DNA from: Dokdonia donghaensis DSW-1
Lineage (GTDB): Bacteria; Bacteroidota; Bacteroidia; Flavobacteriales; Flavobacteriaceae
Length of the DNA: 64,000 nucleotides
Direction of reading: 5' to 3'
Assembly (NCBI RefSeq): GCF_001653755.1
Contig: NZ_CP015125.1
Location: 2,427,501 to 2,491,500, forward strand
The position numbers and the translations under genes are program-made. Below are positions 1 to 9,660 of this stretch, piece after piece. The notes under the pieces are model-generated. The model saw only the letters and a list, made by a program, of their open reading frames with translations. It ran no database searches and was not told the origin of the DNA. The stretch's first letter is position 1; each line of letters begins with the position of its first letter.

Positions 1-24
1 AATTTTATATGCTAAAATCAGGGT

Positions 25-3000
25 ATGAGTAGTTTAATTAATTGGGAGAATCTTAAACCATATAGAAGTGATCAGAAAAAGAGTTTTGAAGAACTTTGCT
101 ATCAAATCACATATGAGGAATATAAAGATGAAGGACTTTTATCATCTATTGATGACAGTGGTGGAGGTGATGGTGTTGAGTTTTATATTGAGTTTCCAAA
201 CGGGGATATTTGGGGTTGGCAATGCAAATTTTTTGGAAGATTCGACGAAGGTGGGGCTAAAGAACAGATAAAAAAGTCTCTTAAAAAAGCACACGAAGTT
301 CACGGGAGTAATCTAAAAAAATGGACATTATGTTCCAAACTTTCGCTTACTCCAAATGAAAAGGATTGGTTTTACAATAAACTAGAAGAAACAATTATAA
401 ATAGAGAACAAATACTACCCAATGACCACTCTGTTTTATTGGATCACTGGGGTGAAAGTGAAATATTAAATTTTCTTAGGAAATATTCGGATATACATAG
501 ATATTTTTTTACCGATAAAGTACTTGATTTGGCTTGGTTTAAGAAGAAATTCGAACTCATTTTAAAATCTAGTGTAATAAAGGCGAAATATCTCAATGGC
601 TTACATATAGAAGGACAAGCCGATTCATCTATAGCACAAATTATGTGCGATGAGCGATTAATCAAACAAATTGAAGAACACGCTGAAGAACTAGATATTG
701 AAGAATTTGCTGTTGAGTTTACTGCAAAAATAAAAGCAATTGAAAACAATGAGAATGCGTTTGGTTTTGGTAATGATTATGAAAATGTAAAAAATTATGT
801 TTTGTCAAGTGGTATTCCAGAGATCATAGATCGAGGTAATCAGCTCATAAATAAATCAATCGAACTAATTGAAAAGGAAGAATTCGTAGAACTCGATTCA
901 TTGATAGGCAATATCAAGACCTATGTAGAAGAATTAAATGAATTATACAGTGACTATTCTAAATATAAACTTGTTGAGAACATACCTGACATACATTGGA
1001 ACACAGAAGAAGCTGAAAAAAATGAGAAAGTTAAAAACGAGATAAAAAAATGTCGAGAAACGGTTCTTGGCCCATATTTTACGCTTAGAAATTATATTGA
1101 TTCCTATCAAGGCATTTTCTACTACTTTGAGTTTATAAAATTAAATGAACTCCACATAACCGGGAAAGCTTCTAAAGGGAAAACTCACCTTGCCGTAAAT
1201 ATTGTTGAGTATCAAGTTAAAAAAAATAAACCTGCAGTATTTCTTTTCGGCAAAGATTTCAAAAGTGATATGTCCTTTCGTGAGCAACTTAGAGCTTTAT
1301 TGGACATACCTAGTAATTGGAGTATTAGTGATTTGCTTGGTGCACTAAATATCTCAGGACGGATAAATAAAACAAAAGCAATTCTATTGATTGATGGACT
1401 TAACGAGGCTTATCATTGGAAAAAAATTTGGTCAAATGATTTAGAAACATTTATAAATGAAATAAATAAAAATTATCCACATATATTATTTATTACTACT
1501 TATCGCAGCTCATATGAAAGAGCTATTTTTCCTGAAAATTATTTCAAATACGGTGAAGGAAACAATAAAAAAAGAGCACGTGTAGATGGTTTTGAACATT
1601 TCAATCTAGATGAAGCAATAGATAAATACTTCAATTATTATCAGATAACCCTAGAAAATAGATCTAGGGCATTAAATTCTTTTAAAGAACCACTTTATCT
1701 AAAAATATTTTGCGAAGCGAAACAAGGTCAAAAGGTTTCTTTTCAAAATGAAGACTTATTTGATGTTTTTGATCAGTTCATAGAAAAATCTAATAATAGT
1801 TTATTAGTGAAACTTGAGAGAGAGCAAAGGTTTAATAAGACATTTTTGTTTGACAAACTAAATATAATTGCAGATAAATTATGGCATTATGGAGCAAGGG
1901 ATATTAACTTAACCGAGATTGTGCCTTCAATTCTTTCAGAGGATGAATTAATCGCATTAGAAAATGAAGATTTATTAATATTTAGAGATTTCGGTGAATC
2001 TGAAGTTGTAACATTTACTTATGATCTTTTAAGCGGTTATTTTATTGCTAAATCAATTCTAAATGAATTTACAAGCTTAGATGATTGCAATAGCTTTCTT
2101 TCAAGCTCAAAATTCTCAAAGGAATTATTGGAGCAAGATACACTACATCCACTTTATAGTGACATATTAAGATGTTTCTGTGTTTTAGCTATTAAAAAAT
2201 TTGGATTAAATTTTTACAAGCATTCATTTAATAATAGATTCAAAATAAATATTGCAAAAGCTCTTTTTGAAGTGAATACAAAAATAGTAGATGACATCAA
2301 AGAAGATGCAATAAGAGTTATCTCAGAACTATTTATCAAAAACAAGAATTTACTATTTAATTTATTTCCCAACACTGAATTTGATACTAATCATCCGTTA
2401 AATATTAATCTATTGTCAGATTTACTATTAGAACTATCAATAGCTGAAAGAGACTTAAGTTGGACTGAATTTATTAGAAAAGAATATCTTGGATTAAGGG
2501 GATACGGTTTTAAAAAATTCATTCAAGATTTTGAGAAGATAATTATCAAAGAAGAAAGCCACTCTGAGCGTCTGCATTTAGCCTCAAAAAAAATTATGTG
2601 GTTTCTCACATCGACTAATAGAGATATGCGTGATTTTTCTACTAAAGCACTCTACTACTATGGGAAAAACTATCTAAATAGATTTTTTGAGCTCGTTGTA
2701 TTTTCATTAAAAATAAATGACCCTTATGTTTCAGAAAGAATGTTAGCAAGCCTTTATGGGGTTGTTATTGCCATTTTCGAATGTGGATTTATATCTGAAG
2801 ATGATCAAGAAAATTTGAAGAATATCGGTTTAAAGATATATGAGTTAATTTTTAAAATGGGAGCAGAGCATAGTACTACGCACATTTTAACTAGGGACTA
2901 TGCGAGACGAATAATTGACATTGCTTATAAACATTGTCCTGATTTACTTGCAAAAGATCAATATGAACTTTCTCAACCTCCCTATTCAATTGGTGGAATT

Positions 3001-4314
3001 AGAGATTGGGGGGAATATGAATATGGCGAAAGAGATTATCATTACGAATCCCCTTTAAGGATGGATTTTAGCAATTATACCTTGGGAATAATTGTACCGA
3101 ACGGACATTCATACTCAAACCCTCCTGAAAAACAAAAAGTAAGAAGGCAATTATATTGGAGAATCTATAAGTTAGGTTGGAATTTTGAGGATTTTGGGGA
3201 GATAGAAAAAAGACTTGGCGATGATAATTATCGATATCAAAGAGATGAACAACCTACAATAGATCGTTACGGAAAAAAATATTCTTGGATAGCTTATTTC
3301 GAGATATACGGTTTTAGAGAAGACAATGATTTAGTTAAAGAGCAATACCCCAATTTTAGGCCCTCTGGAGCCGACATTGATCCCACATTTCCTGTGCTTG
3401 CAGAAAATAAATTATACTTCAAAGAAGACTTATTGGGAGATAGGAATCTACCATTAATTGATTGGTACAAGAAAAAAGAAATACCGTTGATGTCAGATTA
3501 CCTTAATGTGAAAAATTTGGATGAAGACAATTCAGATTGGATTTGCGTAGGGGGAATGGTTTCGCAGATTGAAGAAGAATCAAATAGAAAAAACTTTGTT
3601 GTATTACAAGCTTATATAGTAGTAAATGAAGACTATGAGGACTTTTTATTTTTTCTTAAAGACAAGGACGCAGTTTATGGTAACTCAAATCAATTATCTG
3701 AAAATTATTACACTTATGCAGGAGAGATGAATACATTGATGGACTCTACATATGACAATTACCGTGATATATATTTTGAGATAAAAAGAAGAAAGAGGAA
3801 AGTAAAAAAAGGAGAAGAAGGCTATTATCCAAAGGTTGTATTTAATAAAGGAAGTATTTCTATGGAGTCTCCTGATGAAATAGAAATTGAAGAAAGAATT
3901 AATAAAGAGTTTAAAGTCCTTAGCCCTGTATCAGGATATAATTGGGAGTCATATCATAGTAAAACAAATCAAGCTGGACATCAAAGCGTACTCTCCAAAG
4001 AATTGTCATTTCGCTTAAATTTATTCCCAAAACCGCAGACATTTGATTTATTTGATGATAAGGGAAAGCTTGCATACAAGAAATATCATTTTCACGAAAA
4101 TTACAATTCACACCAAAATTTTGAATATTTGAGAAAAGATTTATTACAAAAATACTTGGAAGACACAAATCAAAATATTGTTTGGAAAATCTGGGGTGAA
4201 AAACAGACTTATTTTGAAAATCATAATGAGTCAATGAATTTTTACAAAAAACACGGAATAGATGGATATCACGAATTCAAATCAATATTTTCAAGAGAAC
4301 AAGTTTTAGGATGA
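25..4314 (+). CDS. Avs-like defence protein: Mrr-type nuclease + STAND/NACHT ATPase
   Basis: Predicted antiphage sensor-effector. Residues ~20-110 look like a restriction-endonuclease fold: D49 and E52 in GGGDGVE, then QCK at 66-68, match the D...QxK catalytic pattern of Mrr-type PD-(D/E)XK nucleases. A P-loop GKASKGKT (380-387) and a Walker B strand ILLIDGLNEA (453-462), followed by FITTYRS, are typical of STAND/NACHT ATPases. The remaining ~900 residues carry no motif I recognise; by analogy with Avs proteins they would be the sensor that binds a phage product. The nuclease-ATPase-sensor order and the 1429-residue length fit that family, but the subtype cannot be told by eye. ATG 25 is chosen because the nuclease domain begins soon after. 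The gene is visibly more AT-rich than the genes beyond 6 kb and holds none of the palindromic repeats found there, suggesting transfer. No partner gene is visible downstream; upstream lies outside the window. Confidence 0.75.
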   Translation: MSSLINWENLKPYRSDQKKSFEELCYQITYEEYKDEGLLSSIDDSGGGDGVEFYIEFPNGDIWGWQCKFFGRFDEGGAKEQIKKSLKKAHEVHGSNLKKWTLCSKLSLTPNEKDWFYNKLEETIINREQILPNDHSVLLDHWGESEILNFLRKYSDIHRYFFTDKVLDLAWFKKKFELILKSSVIKAKYLNGLHIEGQADSSIAQIMCDERLIKQIEEHAEELDIEEFAVEFTAKIKAIENNENAFGFGNDYENVKNYVLSSGIPEIIDRGNQLINKSIELIEKEEFVELDSLIGNIKTYVEELNELYSDYSKYKLVENIPDIHWNTEEAEKNEKVKNEIKKCRETVLGPYFTLRNYIDSYQGIFYYFEFIKLNELHITGKASKGKTHLAVNIVEYQVKKNKPAVFLFGKDFKSDMSFREQLRALLDIPSNWSISDLLGALNISGRINKTKAILLIDGLNEAYHWKKIWSNDLETFINEINKNYPHILFITTYRSSYERAIFPENYFKYGEGNNKKRARVDGFEHFNLDEAIDKYFNYYQITLENRSRALNSFKEPLYLKIFCEAKQGQKVSFQNEDLFDVFDQFIEKSNNSLLVKLEREQRFNKTFLFDKLNIIADKLWHYGARDINLTEIVPSILSEDELIALENEDLLIFRDFGESEVVTFTYDLLSGYFIAKSILNEFTSLDDCNSFLSSSKFSKELLEQDTLHPLYSDILRCFCVLAIKKFGLNFYKHSFNNRFKINIAKALFEVNTKIVDDIKEDAIRVISELFIKNKNLLFNLFPNTEFDTNHPLNINLLSDLLLELSIAERDLSWTEFIRKEYLGLRGYGFKKFIQDFEKIIIKEESHSERLHLASKKIMWFLTSTNRDMRDFSTKALYYYGKNYLNRFFELVVFSLKINDPYVSERMLASLYGVVIAIFECGFISEDDQENLKNIGLKIYELIFKMGAEHSTTHILTRDYARRIIDIAYKHCPDLLAKDQYELSQPPYSIGGIRDWGEYEYGERDYHYESPLRMDFSNYTLGIIVPNGHSYSNPPEKQKVRRQLYWRIYKLGWNFEDFGEIEKRLGDDNYRYQRDEQPTIDRYGKKYSWIAYFEIYGFREDNDLVKEQYPNFRPSGADIDPTFPVLAENKLYFKEDLLGDRNLPLIDWYKKKEIPLMSDYLNVKNLDEDNSDWICVGGMVSQIEEESNRKNFVVLQAYIVVNEDYEDFLFFLKDKDAVYGNSNQLSENYYTYAGEMNTLMDSTYDNYRDIYFEIKRRKRKVKKGEEGYYPKVVFNKGSISMESPDEIEIEERINKEFKVLSPVSGYNWESYHSKTNQAGHQSVLSKELSFRLNLFPKPQTFDLFDDKGKLAYKKYHFHENYNSHQNFEYLRKDLLQKYLEDTNQNIVWKIWGEKQTYFENHNESMNFYKKHGIDGYHEFKSIFSREQVLG

Positions 4315-5159
4315 TTTATTTATGATCAAGTTTGACATTGCGAATAAAAATTAATTTTTGGTTGATATTTTTTTCGGCCTCAGAAAACTTTGGTCAAAAC
4401 AATAGGGGAGTTGAGCGTTAAGCGCTTTAGAGAGGTAGACCAAAATAATCTAGGTCATCCCCAATATTTAAAGTTAATTCAAAACTATCTTTAGACTAAC
4501 AAAGTTTTTCTAAAGTGTAGCGAGCGACCCGTACATTGTTTCCAAAGTTTTGTGCAGCCTTGATTTTTTTGTTTCGTTTTTCATCAAGGAAAAATGAAAA
4601 GAGCTTAAATTAATAGAACTACGTTAATTCTATTTTACATAATATTAAAGCCTTCAACGAAAAAGTATTAAACAAATAGCCTAATCGAGTAAGTGTAAAG
4701 AAATTTAAGTTGGCTGTAGCGTTGGATTAAATTTTTTACTCTTACGGCAAGATTGCCCATAATTCTCTTAAAAAACTTTTCCAGCACAATTGTCCAGAAT
4801 ACGCGAGTATTTGAAGTCAGTACAAATTATGCTTTGTATGCGGCTGCAAGCGTTGGCATATTGTGTGTAAACTAAAATGCCAAAAGCATTTTCTTTTACA
4901 AAGCAATCTCAGCGCAACGGCAAGTCGGCAATTTTACATAACGGCTAATTATAGGACAATTCTAACGAGGTGTTCAAGTCAGACCAAAACCAAGAATGTT
5001 TAATGACCCCCAGATATGGTTTAATGAAGCTAACTAAATACTATGGGGATATTTTACATAATATAATTATAGCTTACAAAGGCACTATTATCAATGAAAC
5101 CGCAATAATGATATAATTGTACTATAATTTATATTATGTCAAATAGAATGTTTAGAAAC
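4315..5159. other. 845-base non-coding stretch with short repeats
   Basis: No open frame of useful length on either strand. It holds three copies of TTTTACATAA (near 4633, 4932 and 5051), two similar words GGCTGTAGCGTTGG and GGCTGCAAGCGTTGG (near 4712 and 4842), and small hairpins (AAAATGC/GCATTTT at 4874-4892; CCTTGAT/ATCAAGG around 4559-4589). The repeated words and lack of genes suggest decayed or mobile-element-flanking DNA at the edge of the defence island. No recombinase or complete insertion sequence is present, so the origin is not established. Confidence 0.4.
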
Positions 5160-5879
5160 CTATAACAAGGCCTCTAACACCTCACGCTCCTTTTTAATTT
5201 TTTTTCCTAAAGTATAAAGCTCTGCATAGTATGCTATAACAATAGTAAACTCAAAGTATGCCACACGGTTTCTATAATCGGGACTATTTTGAAAATAGTC
5301 TAAACAACCTCCTTCACAGCTGCCTCTAGATAAGTATCCGGCAAACCAGTCAAAATTATTTTTCCAATGATTAATATTCTCTGTGAGTTGATCATACACT
5401 ACTTGATCATAAAGCTCCTGTTGCTGTAAAGCATCATTATAAAGAAGTTCTATCTTATGTAATTGTTTTTCAATATTTCCCTTAACTAAGGGATTCTGTC
5501 TTATAAGATTAGGAACACGCACAGATGTATTGGGCACTGGCGATCCTAATAAAACCTGAAAACAACTCTTACAGTTCCCATCTATAGACTTATTTAGTGG
5601 AGTTTTATATAAAACCGTATCAATCATTTTTTCAAGTAAATCCAGTTCTTTTAGAGTCTTCTCTATGTTTTTCTCATCATCTTTCATTTGAGATTGGACT
5701 AACTCTGCAATGCGATACATTTCCTTGCGCTTGTCACCTTCCTCAGACGCTTGATTAATACCCAGTGCAATAAGTATCCCAAAAACGACCAATATGATCT
5801 CTCCTACAGCATATATAAGATACTTTTTAAGACCGCTGCCTGCTATTACATTCTTTCTAAAACGATTTAATAATTTCAT
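5160..5879 (-). CDS. DUF6090 family membrane protein
   Basis: Flavobacterial protein of unknown function. The N-terminus (basic stretch, then the hydrophobic segment YLIYAVGEIILVVFGILIAL) matches my memory of DUF6090 proteins, whose signature is a GEI-LVV-GILIAL-IN helix. The rest is charged and helical, with a probable coiled coil at ~50-90 and several cysteines (the pairs CKSC and CEGGC). The start at 5879 (MKLLNRFRKN) is preferred over the frame-opening ATG at 5909 because family members begin with the short basic segment just before the membrane helix. Topology is probably N-in with a periplasmic C-terminal domain. No neighbour suggests a role; it sits alone between the defence island and the core genes. 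Confidence 0.65.
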   Translation of the reverse strand: MKLLNRFRKNVIAGSGLKKYLIYAVGEIILVVFGILIALGINQASEEGDKRKEMYRIAELVQSQMKDDEKNIEKTLKELDLLEKMIDTVLYKTPLNKSIDGNCKSCFQVLLGSPVPNTSVRVPNLIRQNPLVKGNIEKQLHKIELLYNDALQQQELYDQVVYDQLTENINHWKNNFDWFAGYLSRGSCEGGCLDYFQNSPDYRNRVAYFEFTIVIAYYAELYTLGKKIKKEREVLEALL

Positions 5880-6041
5880 AAACACCCTATTAGCTAGCTG
5901 AAAATACAAATAAATTACGTTTTAGAGATTAATTTATAACGAGTTAGCACCCTTTTCGGTATTATAACTAACTGTATAAGCGTGGTATCTATAAGTTTAC
6001 TTTTTGGAGTGTCTCCCCTATGCACTTTTTGGTTTTGAGTA

Positions 6042-6057
6042 CGCTTTCGCGAAAGCG
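6042..6057. repeat. Palindrome copy 1 (CGCTTTCGCGAAAGCG)
   Basis: Perfect copy between the DUF6090 gene and the pyridoxamine-oxidase-like gene. Flanks extend the symmetry to ACGCTTTCGCGAAAGCGT. It is the first copy met after the palindrome-free first 6 kb. Confidence 0.95.
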
Positions 6058-6178
6058 TAACCTCACTTATAACAAATGCTCCACACAGTGCTAAAAGCTC
6101 GTTAAACCTTTGTAAACTGGCGTTAAAGACCTAGCGATTGCTTCACACGAGCGCTAACTTTATGAAAAAAGAAACATT

Positions 6179-6679
6179 ATGAGCACAAAGAACCTATCTA
6201 ATCAAGAAGCATACGATAAACTGAAAGAACTAGCCGAAAGCATAGACTATGCAATGTTTGAGACTAACCTAGGTGCAAGACCGTCACACGTTATCCCTAT
6301 GAGTACAAAGCAGTGTGATCAAGAAGGAAGTCTCTGGTTTTTAAGCAATAAAGACAGTGATCACAATAGCTTTATTCATAAAGACAAAGATGTACAACTA
6401 CTCTACTCTAAGCCTACAGCGATGGAGTATATGAGTATTTACGGTCAAGCTTTTATCTACAACGATCTGGAGACCATAAAAAAGCTGTACACAACAAGCG
6501 ATGATGCCTGGTTTAACGGACCTACAGATCCTAATATTACAGCTATCAAGGTTGTACCGCAAGAAGCACATTATTGGGACACTAAAGATGGTATGATTAC
6601 TACTTTATTTAAAATGGGACTGGGAGCCTTAACTGGTAACAAGCAAGATCTAGGAGAGTCTGGAGATCTAGATTTATAG
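6179..6679 (+). CDS. Pyridoxamine 5'-phosphate oxidase-family (general stress) protein
   Basis: A 166-residue split-barrel flavin-binding protein resembling the general stress protein 26 group (COG3871). Visible family features are the N-terminal IDYAMFETNLGARPSHVIPM strand region, SLWFLSNKDSDH (residues ~51-62) and the late AHYWDT motif. Such proteins usually bind FMN, FAD or F420 and act as small cytosolic oxidoreductases; the substrate here is unknown. It appears to be a single-gene unit, followed by a clear intrinsic terminator 25 bases after the stop. ATG 6179 is the natural start because the conserved region begins within 20 residues. Confidence 0.75.
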   Translation: MSTKNLSNQEAYDKLKELAESIDYAMFETNLGARPSHVIPMSTKQCDQEGSLWFLSNKDSDHNSFIHKDKDVQLLYSKPTAMEYMSIYGQAFIYNDLETIKKLYTTSDDAWFNGPTDPNITAIKVVPQEAHYWDTKDGMITTLFKMGLGALTGNKQDLGESGDLDL

Positions 6680-6703
6680 AACTACTACCCTAATGGGATT
6701 TAC

Positions 6704-6728
6704 AAAGCCAGCTGTTGCTGGCTTTTTT
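6704..6728 (+). terminator. Intrinsic terminator after the PNPOx-like gene
   Basis: GCCAGC (6707-6712), loop TGTT, GCTGGC (6717-6722), then a run of six T. AAA before the stem pairs with the T run. Confidence 0.85.
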
Positions 6729-6797
6729 ATGCGTTAAGGTCACACATTTTTAATATTCCTTTAAGGAAATAGCAACAGCTAGCATATAAATAGGGCG

Positions 6798-6805
6798 TAC
6801 TTTTG
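6798..6805 (+). promoter_or_regulatory. Bacteroidota -7 box TACTTTTG, leaderless arrangement
   Basis: TACTTTTG fits TAnnTTTG and ends four bases before the ATG of the efflux gene at 6810, so transcription would begin at or next to the start codon. No TTG/TTTG box is seen at the expected upstream distance. Confidence 0.5.
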
Positions 6806-6809
6806 CCTG

Positions 6810-8030
6810 ATGCAAAAATCCCGTAGTTCGCAAATAGAATTTATCGCCCTTATGGCAGCACTTATGTCTGTCACGGCACTCGCTATAGATGCATTACTTC
6901 CTGCTCTTGATATCATAGGAGAAGCCATACAAACTAAGACACCGGCAGATAACCAACTGCTCATCACAATGATCTTTTTAGGCTTAGGTATTGGACCGCT
7001 TATATTTGGACCGCTAGCAGATGCGCGTGGTCGTAAATCATCTGTATACATAGGTTTTTTTATTTTTATAATCGCTTCATTTATATGTGTTTACACGCGT
7101 AGTTTTGAAGTAATGATTTTAGGTAGGATTTTACAAGGAATTGGGCTTTCTGCACCACGTACTATTTGTATTGCCATTATAAGAGACCTTTATGAAGGGG
7201 ATTATATGGCGCGTATAATGTCTTTTGTAACGGTAGTTTTTTTACTAATACCCATCGTTGCTCCAGCAATGGGAAAAGTAGTTTTAGACACCTGGAACTG
7301 GCAAGGTATTTTTATAGTACAGGTTATCATAAGTGTGCTCGTTATGTTCTGGTTTTGGAAACGCCAGCACGAGACGCTCACACCAGATAAGCGCATACCA
7401 TACTCTGTAAAACGAATTTTAAGTGGCTTTTATGAAACCATCAAGTACAAGCGCACCATTGCATTTACTATTATACAGGGATTCATCGTTGGCTCTTTTC
7501 TAGTATACCTAAGCGCCAGCCAGCAGATATTTGAAAATCAATATGGGCTCGAAGATGAGTTCCCATACATATTTGCAGGTCTAGCAGCCTCTATAGGTGC
7601 TGCCATACTTCTTAATGCCACGCTGGTAGTACGCCTAGGGATGGAAAAACTAGTTACCTATGCCCTTGCAGGCTTTTTTTGTGTGTCATTACTTTATGTG
7701 ATACTCTTTTATGATGTGCTACACCCTTCCATTTATATACTTGTTGCTTTCTTTGCCTTACAGTTCTTTTGTATAGGTTTTATGTTTGGAAACTTACGTG
7801 CGCTTGCAATGGAGCCTGTAGGTCATATTGCTGGTATAGGAGCGGCTATCACGGGGCTCATCTCCACACTTATGGCTGTACCTATAAGTACCTTTATAGG
7901 CCGCTTTGTAGAGAACACTACCCTACCGCTTTTTATAGGTTTTTCTAGTTGTGCAGCAATATCGTTAGGCATATTATTCTGGATAAAGAAAAAGACCCCA
8001 AAGAAAATTTCCTTGAAGCCCTCATCATAA
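6810..8030 (+). CDS. Bcr/CflA-family multidrug efflux MFS transporter
   Basis: A 406-residue inner-membrane transporter with about 12 hydrophobic helices. The MFS motif A, GPLADARGRKSSVY (~residues 67-80), lies in the loop after helix 2, and helix 1 carries ALAIDALLPAL, typical of the proton-driven Bcr/CflA drug-export subfamily. A second family mark is LGRILQGIGLSAPR in helix 4. Substrates cannot be read from sequence. The gene stands alone: a terminator lies upstream at 6704-6728, and downstream a palindrome copy separates it from the convergent dehydrogenase gene. The ATG is four bases after a TAnnTTTG-type box. Confidence 0.85.
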   Translation: MQKSRSSQIEFIALMAALMSVTALAIDALLPALDIIGEAIQTKTPADNQLLITMIFLGLGIGPLIFGPLADARGRKSSVYIGFFIFIIASFICVYTRSFEVMILGRILQGIGLSAPRTICIAIIRDLYEGDYMARIMSFVTVVFLLIPIVAPAMGKVVLDTWNWQGIFIVQVIISVLVMFWFWKRQHETLTPDKRIPYSVKRILSGFYETIKYKRTIAFTIIQGFIVGSFLVYLSASQQIFENQYGLEDEFPYIFAGLAASIGAAILLNATLVVRLGMEKLVTYALAGFFCVSLLYVILFYDVLHPSIYILVAFFALQFFCIGFMFGNLRALAMEPVGHIAGIGAAITGLISTLMAVPISTFIGRFVENTTLPLFIGFSSCAAISLGILFWIKKKTPKKISLKPSS

Positions 8031-8045
8031 TATGGATCTTTAATT

Positions 8046-8061
8046 CGCTTTCGCGAAAGCG
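8046..8061. repeat. Palindrome copy 2
   Basis: Perfect CGCTTTCGCGAAAGCG between two convergent stop codons (8030 and 8068). As RNA it could form a short hairpin on either strand and might assist termination, but no T run follows. Confidence 0.95.
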
Positions 8062-8067
8062 TATTTC

Positions 8068-9465
8068 TTACGACTCCTCTACTAGCATTACAGATTTTGC
8101 ATTTACAAACTCTTTAAGTCCAAAACCTCCGTGCTCTCTACCATACCCAGAGTCTTTTACGCCTCCAAAAGGCATCATAGGCTGTGCAAGTCCGTATGAG
8201 TTTACAAATACCATCCCGGTATCAAAGTGCTTTTGAGCAAGTTCTATAGCAGCTTTTTCGTCTTTTGAGAAGATTCCTCCTCCTAGTCCAAAACGGCTAT
8301 CATTTGCAATGCGCATCGCGTCTTCATTATCTTTTGCTCGTATAAGTGATGCTACAGGGCCAAAAAGCTCATCATCATAAGCGGGTTGCCCTGGCTCTAC
8401 ATTACTTAATACGGTAGATGGGTAATAAAACCCTGTGTTATCTGGCACCTCTCCTCCTACTTCTATCACGGCACCTTTTTCTACACTTTCCTTTACTTGG
8501 TCTGCAAGTAAATCTCTTAAATCTTTACGTGCAATAGGCCCCAGCTGTGTTTCTTCATTGTTAGGATCTCCCATCACGGCATCTTTCATACCTTGTACAA
8601 ATCCTTCCTTAAACGCATCATACACTTTATCTACCACCACAAAACGTTTGGCAGCGATACAAGTTTCTCCATTATTAATAAGGCGTCCTTGCACACAGGC
8701 CTTTACAGCCATTTCAATATCTGCATCATCTAGAACTAGATATGCGTCGTTACTACCTAGCTCAAGAACTGTTTTCTTGATGGCAGCACCAGCTTTTTCG
8801 GCTACTTTACGACCACCGGCAGAGCTTCCTGTAAATGTTACACCGCGTACTTTGTCATTCTTAATCACATCATTAGACTGGCTGTGATCTATGACTAGTA
8901 CTTTAAAAAGTCCTTCTGGCACTCCTGCTTTACGTAGTACTTCTTCTACCAGCAGGGCGCTACCAGTCACATTTTGCGCGTGTTTTAGTAACACTCCGTT
9001 ACCCGCCATTAAATTTGCTATCACAACACGTAGCGGTTGGTATGTTGGAAAATTCCACGGTTGTATGCTGTATATTACACCTTCTGGTGAGTAGGTAATG
9101 ATTCCTTTACCTCCATTTGGTAACTCACGCTCTATAGGCTCTAATTCTTTTCCCGCATTTGCTGCAGTATACTCTGTAATGGCAATACATAAATCTATCT
9201 CAGACCCGCCTTGCGTCACCACTTTTCCCATCTCGTCTGTCATTAACTGTACGAGTTGTTCTTTATGATTTTTAAGCTCCTTGCCTATGTTTTTTATAAT
9301 AGTAGCACGCTCGCCTAGTGATTTATCTTTCCACTTTAGAAAAGCTTCGTGACAATTGTCTATTGCATCATTTACTTCACTTTCTGTAAAGTACGTGTAG
9401 GTTGCAATCTCTTTTTCAGTATGCGGATTAATGGTTCTAAAACCTCCTTTTATCTCTCTTTCCAT
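8068..9465 (-). CDS. gabD: Succinate-semialdehyde dehydrogenase (aldehyde dehydrogenase family)
   Basis: A 465-residue NAD(P)-dependent aldehyde dehydrogenase, most like the succinate-semialdehyde dehydrogenase (GabD/Sad) group, which oxidises succinate semialdehyde to succinate in GABA breakdown. Visible features: IQPWNFP (134-140), the cofactor loop FTGSSAGG (211-218), general base E235 in VLELGS, nucleophile C269 in NGETC, and a C-terminal PFGGVKDSGYGRE. The short N-terminus starting directly at the ALDH domain is typical of this subgroup. It is transcribed alone, convergent with the efflux gene. Substrate assignment is by family resemblance; other short-chain aldehydes are possible, since no GABA transaminase is nearby. 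Confidence 0.82.
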   Translation of the reverse strand: MEREIKGGFRTINPHTEKEIATYTYFTESEVNDAIDNCHEAFLKWKDKSLGERATIIKNIGKELKNHKEQLVQLMTDEMGKVVTQGGSEIDLCIAITEYTAANAGKELEPIERELPNGGKGIITYSPEGVIYSIQPWNFPTYQPLRVVIANLMAGNGVLLKHAQNVTGSALLVEEVLRKAGVPEGLFKVLVIDHSQSNDVIKNDKVRGVTFTGSSAGGRKVAEKAGAAIKKTVLELGSNDAYLVLDDADIEMAVKACVQGRLINNGETCIAAKRFVVVDKVYDAFKEGFVQGMKDAVMGDPNNEETQLGPIARKDLRDLLADQVKESVEKGAVIEVGGEVPDNTGFYYPSTVLSNVEPGQPAYDDELFGPVASLIRAKDNEDAMRIANDSRFGLGGGIFSKDEKAAIELAQKHFDTGMVFVNSYGLAQPMMPFGGVKDSGYGREHGGFGLKEFVNAKSVMLVEES

Positions 9466-9573
9466 AATATCTTGTTTGGTTTTTTTATAAAATTACAAGG
9501 ATTGTGTGCTGAGCATAGTGGCTTTAATAGTTTTTGTGAAGTGTATTGAGAGAAGTTTAACAATGGAGTTTTA

Positions 9574-9588
9574 CGCTTTCGCGAAAGC
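9574..9588. repeat. Palindrome copy 3
   Basis: Perfect 14-base core at 9575-9588, upstream of the gabD start and directly abutting the A/T run of the neighbouring terminator. Confidence 0.95.
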
Positions 9589-9629
9589 AAAAAAAGAAGC
9601 CTCTCTATCATATTGATAAAAAGGCTTCT
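9589..9629 (-). terminator. Intrinsic terminator for the 46-residue gene
   Basis: Read on the minus strand: an 8-base stem (AGAAGCCT with AGGCTTCT) enclosing a small inner hairpin, then a run of seven T. It lies 31 bases after the stop of the small gene at 9661. Confidence 0.8.
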
Positions 9630-9660
9630 CTTATTGTGTAAATAAATTTTAGGCTCGTGC

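Noticed and set aside
4700..5000. Integron-like attC site suggested by GTTGGAT and TAACGAG words
   Set aside because: No complementary core-site pair at the right spacing, no cassette array and no integrase gene; the words are too short to support a call.
8046..8061. The palindrome as an intrinsic terminator
   Set aside because: Several copies lie inside coding sequence or in promoter regions and most lack a T run; termination cannot be the general role.
8435..9094. Long plus-strand frames opposite gabD, and similar frames opposite mnmE, speA and kdsB
   Set aside because: Antisense shadows of well-supported genes with low-complexity, serine-rich translations and no recognisable motifs.
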